Under the pieces are notes generated by a model. That model was not told where the DNA came from. It saw nothing but the letters and a program-made list of their open reading frames with translations, and did not search any database. A stretch of DNA of 6,982 nucleotides from JAFGOG01 sp034429215 (GTDB lineage: Bacteria > Chloroflexota > Anaerolineae > JAAYZQ01). Both the position numbers and the translations under genes were made by a program. The stretch spans positions 1 to 6,982 of the forward strand of contig DAOUGI010000118.1 of the NCBI GenBank assembly GCA_034429215.1. The letters run 5' to 3'. How positions within the stretch are numbered: position 1 is the stretch's first letter; each line of letters begins with the position of its first letter. Shown here in pieces: positions 1 through 5,446 of the stretch.

Positions 1-2433
1 CTCGAGGTGGGCACGTCGGCGCTGTGCCCATACCACAGCATCGAGACGGCCATTGCCGCGGCCAATCCCGGCGACACCGTCAAGGTGGAGAATACCGTCT
101 TTATCGAAGACCCCCTGAGCATCAACAAGAACCTGACGCTGGCCGGTGGCTATAACAGCGCGCACCCCTATAGCTGCCTGACCCTCACCGGCCTCAACCA
201 TACCACCCTGCACCTGTCCGGCCCGTCGGTCAGCCGGATGATCGCCGTCTATGGCGCGACCGTGACGATGAGCTGGTTCATCGTCGAAGGCAACACAGGG
301 GGTGGTGGAGGCCTGAGCGTGACGGACGGCACGCTCAACCTCGACAACGTCCTGGTCGACGACAATTCGGGGGGGTGGGGCGGCGGACTGGCCGTATTCC
401 GGTCGATCGCCAACCTCAACGACTGCCAGTTCAACGACAACTGGGCGTTCTATGGCGGAGGCGGCATCGACGCGTGGGGCGCGTCGCCGTCGAGCCAGCT
501 CAACCTGACGCGCGTCGTCTTTCGGCGGAATCAGACAGGGGGCAGCGGCGGGGCGCTGCTGATCGAACAGGGCGCGCAGGTGCAGGCGAACGACCGGCTG
601 GAGGTCGGCGTTGACGGCACCACCATCAACCGGGCCGCGTTGGACGGCGGTGGCATCTGCCTGCTGGGAGGCTCGGCGCTGGTGGTCAACGCGTCGAGCA
701 CCCTGTCGACCATCGCCAGCAACACCGCGGAGCGCCACGGGGGTGGCATCTATGCCGACAACAGCAGCGTCACTTTGAACGGGGTCATCGACCCGCAGTT
801 TGGCGAGCGGCTGATGGTGTCGAGCAACGAGGCCGATTACGACGGCGACGGCACGGGCGATGGCGGGGGTATCTATGCCACGAACGGGTCGACGGTGAGC
901 GCCGCCGCCACCTTTTTCTATAACAACGAGGCGCAGAACGGCGGCAGTGTGTATGCCACCGGGTCGAGTACGTTCGACGCGAACGACGTGAGGGTGATGT
1001 ACAGCACCGCAGCCCACCAGGGGGGCGGGCTGTGGCTGGGCGGCGGCAGCACGGCGGTGCTGGCCAACGGCAGCGAGGTGGGCGACTGGGGCAGCATCGA
1101 TCCCAACGACGCCGACGAGGGCGGCGGGCTGTACGCCACTGGCGGGGCAAGTGTAACGGTCCACGGCTCGGCCGTGCGAGGCAACTACGGTTGGGTGCAC
1201 GGCGCGGGTGCGTGCGTGATGGGCGGCGCCACCCTGAGTGTCCGGGAGGGATCGGTCATCGCGCGCAACGAGACCCCGTACGGCTGCGACGAGGGCGGCG
1301 GCATCTATGCCGGCGACGCTGGCACCCGGGTGACCCTCGACGCCAGCCAGGTGATGACCAACTCGGCCATCATCCGCGGCGGGGGGTTGTACGTCGGCAA
1401 CGGCGCGACGGCCACGGTCCGCACCGGCTCGGTGATCTGGAACAACGAGACGTTCGACTTTACCGGGGGCGGGGCCGGGGCGTACGTCGCCGGGACCCAG
1501 TCGAGGCTGGAGGTCGAGCAGGGCACGTTTCGCGATAACTGGTCGTCGAATATGGGCGGCGGCATTTATAACGCCGGGGGCGCCGTGACCCTGGACGGCG
1601 CCAGCATTGGACGCAACCACGCCTATTCGAACGGCGGCGGATTGTTCAACGACTCGGGCTCGGTAAGCGGCCAGGGAGCGTGGATCAGCTACAACGACAC
1701 GCAGGCTGGGCAGGGCGGCGGGCTGTACAGCTTGCAGGGGACCGTGAATCTGGAGGGTGCGGGGATCTATCTCAACAGCGCGAGCGCGAGCGGCGGTGGG
1801 GCCATCGCCACGTGGCGGACGGCCCTGACGCTGGCACGCAGTCACGTGGCCGGCAACTCGGCGGCTGGCGAGGGCAGCGCGCTGCACATCTCGGGCGTCG
1901 GCGCCGGCGGCGAGCCGGTGGCCTTTGTGCAGAACAATTTCCTCGTCGACAACGACACGCTGCCGCTCAAGGGTCCCCCCGGCTGCTGCTCGGCCGTGTA
2001 CGTCGAGTTGGCGGCGGCCAACCTGCGGCACAACACCATCGCCCGGCAGGAGCAGGCGGCGTTCGGAGTCTATGCCGGCGATGGGTCGCAGGTGTGGCTC
2101 ACTGACAACATCGTCAGCAATTTCGTCGTCGGCATCCGCCGCCCGTCCGGCGGCACAGGCTACGCCGAGGCGTGGTACACGCTGTACTACAACAACATGT
2201 TCGACTATGACCCCGACGTGTTCAGCTACAACCCCGTCTATGGCGACCCGGCGTTCGTGGTGCCGGGCGATTATCACCTCGACGCCGGCTCGGCCGCCAT
2301 CGACGCCGGCGTGGACGCCGGGCTGAGCGAGGACTTCGATGGCGACGCGCGGCCGCTGGGCAGCGGCTTTGACATCGGCGCCGACGAATACCCGCTGCGC
2401 CTCTTTTTGCCGCTCATCCAACGGCACGGGTAA
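1..2433 (+). CDS. Right-handed beta-helix (choice-of-anchor Q-like) surface protein, 5'-partial
   Basis: The reading frame is open from the first base, and the GTG at position 7 lies inside a region already typical of such proteins (CPYHSIETAIAAANPGDTVKV), so the true start and any signal peptide lie upstream. About 810 residues are visible. From about residue 95 to 630 there are roughly eighteen GGG[IL]-type turns (for example HGGGIYADN, EGGGLYATGG, RGGGLYVGN, NGGGLFNDSG), often preceded by asparagine-rich strands (N-N-E, S-N-x-A). This is the pattern of Pmp/beta-helix coil repeats. Near the end, SAAIDAG followed by DFDGDARPLGSGFDIGADEY matches the conserved closing segment of beta-helix proteins annotated as choice-of-anchor Q. 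The last residues, RLFLPLIQRHG, resemble the tail of the convergent Kelch gene. The likely role is an extracellular or envelope structural, adhesive or glycan-binding protein; no catalytic residues can be assigned. The fold class is fairly secure and the function is not. Confidence 0.85.
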   Translation, partial: LEVGTSALCPYHSIETAIAAANPGDTVKVENTVFIEDPLSINKNLTLAGGYNSAHPYSCLTLTGLNHTTLHLSGPSVSRMIAVYGATVTMSWFIVEGNTGGGGGLSVTDGTLNLDNVLVDDNSGGWGGGLAVFRSIANLNDCQFNDNWAFYGGGGIDAWGASPSSQLNLTRVVFRRNQTGGSGGALLIEQGAQVQANDRLEVGVDGTTINRAALDGGGICLLGGSALVVNASSTLSTIASNTAERHGGGIYADNSSVTLNGVIDPQFGERLMVSSNEADYDGDGTGDGGGIYATNGSTVSAAATFFYNNEAQNGGSVYATGSSTFDANDVRVMYSTAAHQGGGLWLGGGSTAVLANGSEVGDWGSIDPNDADEGGGLYATGGASVTVHGSAVRGNYGWVHGAGACVMGGATLSVREGSVIARNETPYGCDEGGGIYAGDAGTRVTLDASQVMTNSAIIRGGGLYVGNGATATVRTGSVIWNNETFDFTGGGAGAYVAGTQSRLEVEQGTFRDNWSSNMGGGIYNAGGAVTLDGASIGRNHAYSNGGGLFNDSGSVSGQGAWISYNDTQAGQGGGLYSLQGTVNLEGAGIYLNSASASGGGAIATWRTALTLARSHVAGNSAAGEGSALHISGVGAGGEPVAFVQNNFLVDNDTLPLKGPPGCCSAVYVELAAANLRHNTIARQEQAAFGVYAGDGSQVWLTDNIVSNFVVGIRRPSGGTGYAEAWYTLYYNNMFDYDPDVFSYNPVYGDPAFVVPGDYHLDAGSAAIDAGVDAGLSEDFDGDARPLGSGFDIGADEYPLRLFLPLIQRHG
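2398..2430 (+). other. Candidate C-terminal sorting tail RLFLPLIQRHG
   Basis: These are the last eleven codons of the beta-helix gene. A basic residue, an aromatic-LP-hydrophobic core and an arginine two residues before the end follow directly on the conserved GADEY block. The unrelated Kelch protein ends in RVYLPVVARNH, giving a shared pattern R-[LV]-[FY]-L-P-[LV]-[IV]-x-R. There is no following membrane span, so this is not an LPXTG sortase signal. A role in export or anchoring is an inference from the sharing. Confidence 0.5.
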
Positions 2434-2434
2434 G

Positions 2435-2456
2435 CGGCGCCGGCCGGCCGGCGCCG
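2435..2456 (+). terminator. GC-only perfect palindrome just after the beta-helix stop
   Basis: The 22 bases starting two bases after the TAA are perfectly self-complementary (two copies of CGGCGCCGGCC-type arms) and can fold into a 9-bp GC-only stem with a CCGG loop. The place, immediately 3' of a stop codon, suits a transcription end or mRNA 3' stabiliser. No U-tract follows, so an intrinsic terminator is not proven. Confidence 0.4.
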
Positions 2457-2477
2457 TCGCCCGTCGCCCGGGTGTTC

Positions 2478-2510
2478 ACCTTACAGGAAGCTCCGAGCTT
2501 CCTGTAAGGT
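2478..2510. terminator. Perfect 33-nt hairpin between convergent genes
   Basis: Bases 2478-2493 (ACCTTACAGGAAGCTC) are repeated exactly as reverse complement at 2495-2510, with a single C at the centre. This gives a 15-bp stem with a CCG loop in RNA. It lies 44 bp after the beta-helix stop and 35 bp after the Kelch stop, so it could stop transcription arriving from either side. Neither side has a run of U. The length and perfection also suit a dispersed palindromic element; copy number elsewhere would tell. Confidence 0.6.
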
Positions 2511-2517
2511 TGGCCAT

Positions 2518-2532
2518 GTCAATCCCATTGAC
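2518..2532 (-). repeat. Short inverted repeat GTCAAT-CCC-ATTGAC
   Basis: A perfect 6-bp inverted repeat with a 3-base spacer, 13 bases after the Kelch stop codon. It could be a small 3' hairpin of the Kelch mRNA just before the larger hairpin at 2478-2510. It is short enough to occur by chance. Confidence 0.25.
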
Positions 2533-2545
2533 GCTGGCGAGCCCC

Positions 2546-4543
2546 TCAGTGGTTCCGCGCCACCACCGGTAGGTACACCCTGAAGGGGATAAAGAATCCA
2601 GTCGCGAGCCAGGTCTCATCGCTGAGACCGCTGTCACCATCCCGCCCGCCAAACAGCAGCACCCGGTCGGCGCCGAGCGAGGCCATGGCATGGAGATGTC
2701 GCCCGGACGGACCGGCGGCGGGGGGCTGGTTGGTCCAGGTGTTGGTGCTGAGGTCATAGACCCAGGTGTCACCGTACGCGTTGTTGCCATCCCACCCGCC
2801 AAACAGGAGCGCCTGGTCCCCGCCGAGGTAGGCCATGGCATGGCCTTCTCGTGCGGACGGCCCGTTCGCGGGAGTTTGGTTCGTCCAGGTGTTGGCGCTG
2901 AGATCATAGACCCAGGTGTCACCGTAATACTCGCCATCCCACCCGCCAAACAGGAGCACCTGGTCCCCGCCGAGATAGGCCATGGCATGGCCTTCTCGTG
3001 CGGACGGGCTGGCGGCGGTCCACTCCGCTGCGCTACGGGATGATACCAGGGCCTGGTTGGTCCAGGTGTTGGCGCTGAGGTCGTAGACCCAGGTCTCGCC
3101 GTCATAGCCGCTGTAGCCGCTCCCGCCAAACAGGAGTACCTGGTCCCCACCGATATAGGCCATGGCATGCCCATATCGTGCGTTTGGGTCGGCGGCGGGA
3201 GCCTGGTCTGTCCAGGTGTTGTCGCTGAGGTCGTAAACCCAGGTATCACCATAGTACTCGCCATCCCACCCGCCGAACAGGAGCACCTTGTCGCCGCTGA
3301 AGTAGGCCATGGCATGGCTGAACCGCGCACCCGGGCCGGCCCACTCCGCTCCGCTACGGGATGATACGACGGGGGCCTGGTCCGTCCAGGTGTTGTCGCT
3401 GAGGTCATACACCCAGGTCTCGTCGCTCAAGTGGTTGCCAATGTACCCGCCAAACAGGAGTACTTGGTCCCCGCCGAGGTAGGCCATGGCAGGGCCGGAT
3501 CGTGGGGACGGAGCGATGGCAGGGGTCTGATCTGTCCAGGCGTTGTCGCTGAGGTCATACATCCAGGTCCCACGGCCATAGCCGCTGCCGCTATCCCCGC
3601 CAAACAGGAGCACCTGGTCTCCACCGAGGGAGGCCATGGCATGGCCTTCTCGTGCGGACGGGCCGACAGCGGGAGTCTGGTTCGTCCAGGTGTTGTCGCC
3701 GAGGTCATACACCCAGGTCTCGTCGTCAAGGCCGCCGGCATCATACCCGCTAAACAGGAGCACCTGGTCCCCGCCGAGGTAGGCCACGGCATGGGCGAAT
3801 AGTCCGGGCGGGCTGCCGGTTGGGACCTGGTCCGTCCAAGTGTTGGCACTGAGGTCATAAACCCAGGTCTCACTGTCATAGGAGTCATCCCACCCGCCAA
3901 ACAGGAGCACCTGGTCCCCGCCGAGGTAGGCCATGGCATGGTCGTATCGTGCGGACGGGGCAACGGCGGGGGCCTGGTTCGTCCAGGTGTTGGCGCTAAG
4001 GTCATAGACCCAGGTCTCACTGTCATAGGAGCCATCGTCCCCACCAAACAGGAGCACCTGGTCCCCGCCGAGGTAGGCCATGGCATGGCGGGTTCGCGGG
4101 GACGGGCCGGTGGTGGGGGCTTGGTTGGTCCAGGTGTTGTCGCCGAGGTCATAGACCCAGGTCTCGCCGTCATCGCCGTCGCCATCGACTCCGCCAAACA
4201 GGAGTACCCGGTCCCCGCCGAGGGAAACCATCGCATGGTCCCATCGTGCGGACGGGACGGCGGGGGGGGCCTGATTGGTCCAGGTGTTGGTGCTGAGGTC
4301 ATAAATCCAGGTCCCACCGCTATAGCCGCCAGCATCGGCCCCGCCGAACAGGAGCACCTGGTCGTCGCCCAGGGAGACCATGGCATGCCCCTCTCGTTCG
4401 GATGGGAGGAGGGGGACAAGGATTTGGCCCGTCCAGGTGCCGTCCGCATGGGCTGGGGGCGCGGCTGCCAAAAGCGGCAGAGTGATGAGCGCCAGAATTG
4501 CGAACAGCCGTGTCGCTTGGTTCGTCCTTTGTTTGTGGCTCAT
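2546..4543 (-). CDS. Secreted Kelch-repeat beta-propeller protein with twelve blades
   Basis: A 665-residue protein. The ATG at 4543 is chosen because GGGAGG stands 6 bases upstream, a Sec signal peptide follows at once, and the predicted transcript starts near 4620, inside the longer frame that begins at 4639. Residues 1-33 form the signal peptide: basic MSHKQRTNQATR, hydrophobic LFAILALITLPLLAAA, then AHA before D34. From residue 53 there are twelve Kelch repeats of 48-60 residues with the pattern HAMAYLGGDQVLLFGG…ETWVYDLS-NTWTNQ…PSAR. Each has the paired glycines and the spaced Y and W of the family. The last blade lacks its outer YDL..NTW strand, while the N-terminal DGTWTGQ can supply it, which suits a closed ring. 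Twelve blades could make two six-bladed propellers. The protein ends in FRVYLPVVARNH. Known Kelch propellers bind proteins or glycans; no galactose-oxidase copper ligands are evident, so it is probably a binding or scaffold protein. The substrate is unknown. Confidence 0.9.
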   Translation of the reverse strand: MSHKQRTNQATRLFAILALITLPLLAAAPPAHADGTWTGQILVPLLPSEREGHAMVSLGDDQVLLFGGADAGGYSGGTWIYDLSTNTWTNQAPPAVPSARWDHAMVSLGGDRVLLFGGVDGDGDDGETWVYDLGDNTWTNQAPTTGPSPRTRHAMAYLGGDQVLLFGGDDGSYDSETWVYDLSANTWTNQAPAVAPSARYDHAMAYLGGDQVLLFGGWDDSYDSETWVYDLSANTWTDQVPTGSPPGLFAHAVAYLGGDQVLLFSGYDAGGLDDETWVYDLGDNTWTNQTPAVGPSAREGHAMASLGGDQVLLFGGDSGSGYGRGTWMYDLSDNAWTDQTPAIAPSPRSGPAMAYLGGDQVLLFGGYIGNHLSDETWVYDLSDNTWTDQAPVVSSRSGAEWAGPGARFSHAMAYFSGDKVLLFGGWDGEYYGDTWVYDLSDNTWTDQAPAADPNARYGHAMAYIGGDQVLLFGGSGYSGYDGETWVYDLSANTWTNQALVSSRSAAEWTAASPSAREGHAMAYLGGDQVLLFGGWDGEYYGDTWVYDLSANTWTNQTPANGPSAREGHAMAYLGGDQALLFGGWDGNNAYGDTWVYDLSTNTWTNQPPAAGPSGRHLHAMASLGADRVLLFGGRDGDSGLSDETWLATGFFIPFRVYLPVVARNH
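2549..2584 (-). other. Candidate C-terminal sorting tail FRVYLPVVARNH
   Basis: These are the last twelve codons of the Kelch protein, replacing the outer strand of the final blade. The segment parallels the end of the beta-helix protein (RLFLPLIQRHG) although the two protein bodies are unrelated. It has a basic residue before an aromatic-LP-hydrophobic core, then arginine and two polar or small residues at the end. A function as an export or cell-surface signal is an inference. Confidence 0.5.
3020..3046 (-). repeat. 27-bp in-frame insert in Kelch unit 9 (copy B)
   Basis: Codes for VSSRSAAEW in the linker after NTWTNQA and lengthens unit 9 by about ten residues. It matches 3341-3367 at 26 of 27 bases. 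Ten of the twelve units lack it. It may have arisen once and been copied with a two-blade block. Confidence 0.55.
3341..3367 (-). repeat. 27-bp in-frame insert in Kelch unit 7 (copy A)
   Basis: Codes for VSSRSGAEW in the same linker position as the insert at 3020-3046, with one base different. Both inserts are followed by a blade containing WDGEYYGDTWVYDLS, so the units at 3493-3170 and 3169-2843 look like two copies of one two-blade block. Confidence 0.55.
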
Positions 4544-4549
4544 TTCGTA

Positions 4550-4555
4550 CCTCCC
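4550..4555 (-). promoter_or_regulatory. Ribosome binding site of the Kelch gene
   Basis: GGGAGG on the minus strand, separated from the ATG at 4543 by six bases (TACGAA). This strong Shine-Dalgarno sequence, with the signal peptide that follows, fixes the start and rules out the longer frame from 4639. Confidence 0.8.
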
Positions 4556-4626
4556 ATGGATTATGATTTGGTCATTTCCCAGGAGATGTCGTGTTAAGGG
4601 ACGGCAGTCGGTGAACCAGTGTGACA

Positions 4627-4655
4627 AGTATACCGCCACATGGAGAGCCTGTCAA
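4627..4655 (-). promoter_or_regulatory. Sigma-70-type promoter of the Kelch gene
   Basis: On the minus strand TTGACA (4655-4650) is a perfect -35 hexamer and TATACT (4632-4627) matches five of six -10 consensus bases, with the optimal 17-bp spacer. Transcription would begin near 4620, leaving a leader of roughly 77 bases before the ATG. Such a match is unlikely by chance in GC-rich DNA and points straight at the downstream gene. Confidence 0.75.
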
Positions 4656-4662
4656 ACTACTG

Positions 4663-4680
4663 TAGATTCCCTCTAGATTC
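4663..4680 (-). promoter_or_regulatory. Direct-repeat operator GAATCTA-N4-GAATCTA upstream of the -35 box
   Basis: Two exact copies of GAATCTA (4680-4674 and 4669-4663 on the minus strand) are offset by 11 bp, ending 7 bp before the -35 hexamer. A 7-bp half-site with a 4-bp spacer on one helix face is the arrangement used by OmpR/PhoB-family response regulators. The likely role is activation, or modulation, of the Kelch promoter. The regulator is not encoded in this window, and the family assignment rests on geometry alone. Confidence 0.4.
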
Positions 4681-4733
4681 AGTCCACCCCACCAACAAAC
4701 AGACCGTCGTCCAGTGCGGCGCGGTATGCCGCA

Positions 4734-4758
4734 GGGCGCTGGCCCGCCGCCAGCGCCC
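4734..4758. repeat. 10-bp perfect stem-loop
   Basis: GGGCGCTGGC at 4734-4743 is the exact reverse complement of 4749-4758, with a 5-base loop (CCGCC). It lies about 100 bp beyond the lipoprotein stop and about 80 bp upstream of the Kelch -35 box. It could be a second transcription stop for the lipoprotein transcript, insulating the Kelch promoter. No U-tract follows on either strand. Confidence 0.4.
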
Positions 4759-4792
4759 GCCACAACTGCAGATCGACCCCCTGCCAACCAAC

Positions 4793-4819
4793 AGGGGACA
4801 GGCCTCCTGCCCGTCCCCT
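4793..4819 (-). terminator. Possible terminator of the lipoprotein transcript
   Basis: AGGGGAC at 4793-4799 pairs with GTCCCCT at 4813-4819; the stem continues past one mismatch with two further GC pairs around a 7-base loop. It begins about 38 bases after the lipoprotein stop codon, and on the minus strand it is followed by a modestly T-rich TGTTGGTTGG. Confidence 0.4.
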
Positions 4820-4857
4820 CTTATCTCCTGCCTCCTGTCGCTCCATCACCCCACCAT

Positions 4858-5403
4858 CTAATCCCACCAGCAATACAGGTCGCCATCGGTGAACAGTTCG
4901 TCAGCGTCTTTGCACAGCTTTTCAAACTCCTCCCTGGCTGCCGGCGTGACATATCTCCTGGGTAGTTCGATTGCGTCAAGCGTAACGCGATAGTCATTTC
5001 GTTTCGGACTGACCATGTAGCCTGAGGCGAGCGCAGATGGATATTTGCACATAAAGATCAAAATCTCCCGTGACGTTGGTGCAGAATTCTGTCGGTCGTT
5101 GGGGTCAATAAACCCTTCCTCAAAAAGCTGCGCGACGACGGGGAGTGACAGCCTATCGAGCCAGACCACGCCGCCAGAGTCATCCTTGCCCCATTCAACG
5201 CTTACACCAACTACCTCCTCGCGCCGCTCGTAATCCATGTTGAACACAAACGGGATAGCCGGGGCCGTTTGGGATATGCTCGAGCATATAGCCGGAAGTT
5301 GCGGGGGGATCGCAGTGCCGCTGACTGGCGAGCATCCTGCGGCTCCCAGGATGGCACTGAAGCCGGCTAATGCGAGAAACAAGTGAATTCTTGAGATCCT
5401 CAT
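4858..5403 (-). CDS. Predicted small lipoprotein of unknown function
   Basis: 181 residues from the ATG at 5403. That start is preferred over the in-frame ATG at 5418 because GGAGGG lies 7 bases upstream of it, while the earlier ATG overlaps that site. Residues 1-23 are a signal sequence (MRISRIH, then hydrophobic LFLALAGFSAILGAAG) ending at C24. The A-A-G-C box is an acceptable but weak lipobox, so the protein is probably lipid-anchored outside the membrane. The mature part has four more cysteines (40, 119, 164, 178), enough for two disulfides. It also has an acidic-tryptophan stretch VEWGKDDSGGVVW near 69-81 and a helical, charged segment near 154-170, and ends in YCWWD. I recognise no family. 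The DNA is visibly less GC-rich than the flanking genes, which may mean later acquisition. It starts 43 bp after the permease stop on the same strand, so cotranscription is possible. It is too small to be the transporter's solute-binding protein. Confidence 0.75.
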   Translation of the reverse strand: MRISRIHLFLALAGFSAILGAAGCSPVSGTAIPPQLPAICSSISQTAPAIPFVFNMDYERREEVVGVSVEWGKDDSGGVVWLDRLSLPVVAQLFEEGFIDPNDRQNSAPTSREILIFMCKYPSALASGYMVSPKRNDYRVTLDAIELPRRYVTPAAREEFEKLCKDADELFTDGDLYCWWD

Positions 5404-5410
5404 GATTTGG

Positions 5411-5416
5411 CCCTCC
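5411..5416 (-). promoter_or_regulatory. Ribosome binding site of the lipoprotein gene
   Basis: GGAGGG on the minus strand, 7 bases before the ATG at 5403. It decides between the two in-frame ATGs at 5403 and 5418. Confidence 0.7.
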
Positions 5417-5446
5417 ATATCTGGCTGTGCGCGGAAAAGTGCCTCC

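Larger units (their letters stand above)
2549..4387 (-). repeat. Tandem array of twelve ~150-bp Kelch-coding repeats
   Basis: In gene order the units start at 4387, 4237, 4087, 3940, 3793, 3643, 3493, 3316, 3169, 2989, 2842 and 2692. Most are 147 or 150 bp; the seventh and ninth are 177 and 180 bp. A core coding for HAMAYLGGDQVLLFGG is nearly identical at DNA level in most units, including synonymous positions, which points to recent duplication or gene conversion. Variation concentrates in the loop after the GG pair and in the linker before HAM. Unit 5 has SG in place of GG, and unit 7 has PAM in place of HAM. Confidence 0.9.
4681..4857. other. Intergenic stretch between lipoprotein gene and Kelch promoter, no convincing gene
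   Basis: This part of the 314-base gene-free gap holds two hairpins (annotated separately) and a C/T-rich tract on the plus strand near 4803-4858 in which CTCCTGCC recurs. A 64-codon frame on the minus strand (4873-4679) ends right beside the operator. Its second half (VDLQLWRALAAGQRPAAYRA) looks protein-like, but it has no ribosome binding site, overlaps the lipoprotein end, and runs through both hairpins. It could be the worn 3' end of a lost gene. Confidence 0.4.

Noticed and set aside
7..9. GTG at position 7 as the start of the beta-helix gene
   Set aside because: The frame is open to the window edge, no ribosome binding site is visible, and no signal peptide follows; the gene is cut by the edge.
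2398..2584. LPXTG-type sortase signals in the LPLIQ and LPVVA tails
   Set aside because: There is no T-G pair, no hydrophobic span and no basic tail after the LP; the proteins end within eight residues.
2693..4387. CRISPR-like array (conserved ~40-bp cores at ~150-bp steps)
   Set aside because: Cores and intervals are one continuous Kelch reading frame, and the intervals are too long and too similar to be spacers.
2690..4597. Long plus-strand frames opposite the Kelch gene with repeated AIPPAKQEHLVPAEVGHGMA-like segments
   Set aside because: The repetition simply mirrors the Kelch coding repeats on the other strand; there are no start signals or signal peptides and the frames break at insert sites.
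4544..4639. Longer N-terminus for the Kelch protein starting at 4639
   Set aside because: The extra 32 residues lack a ribosome binding site, would begin upstream of the predicted transcript start, and would bury the signal peptide.
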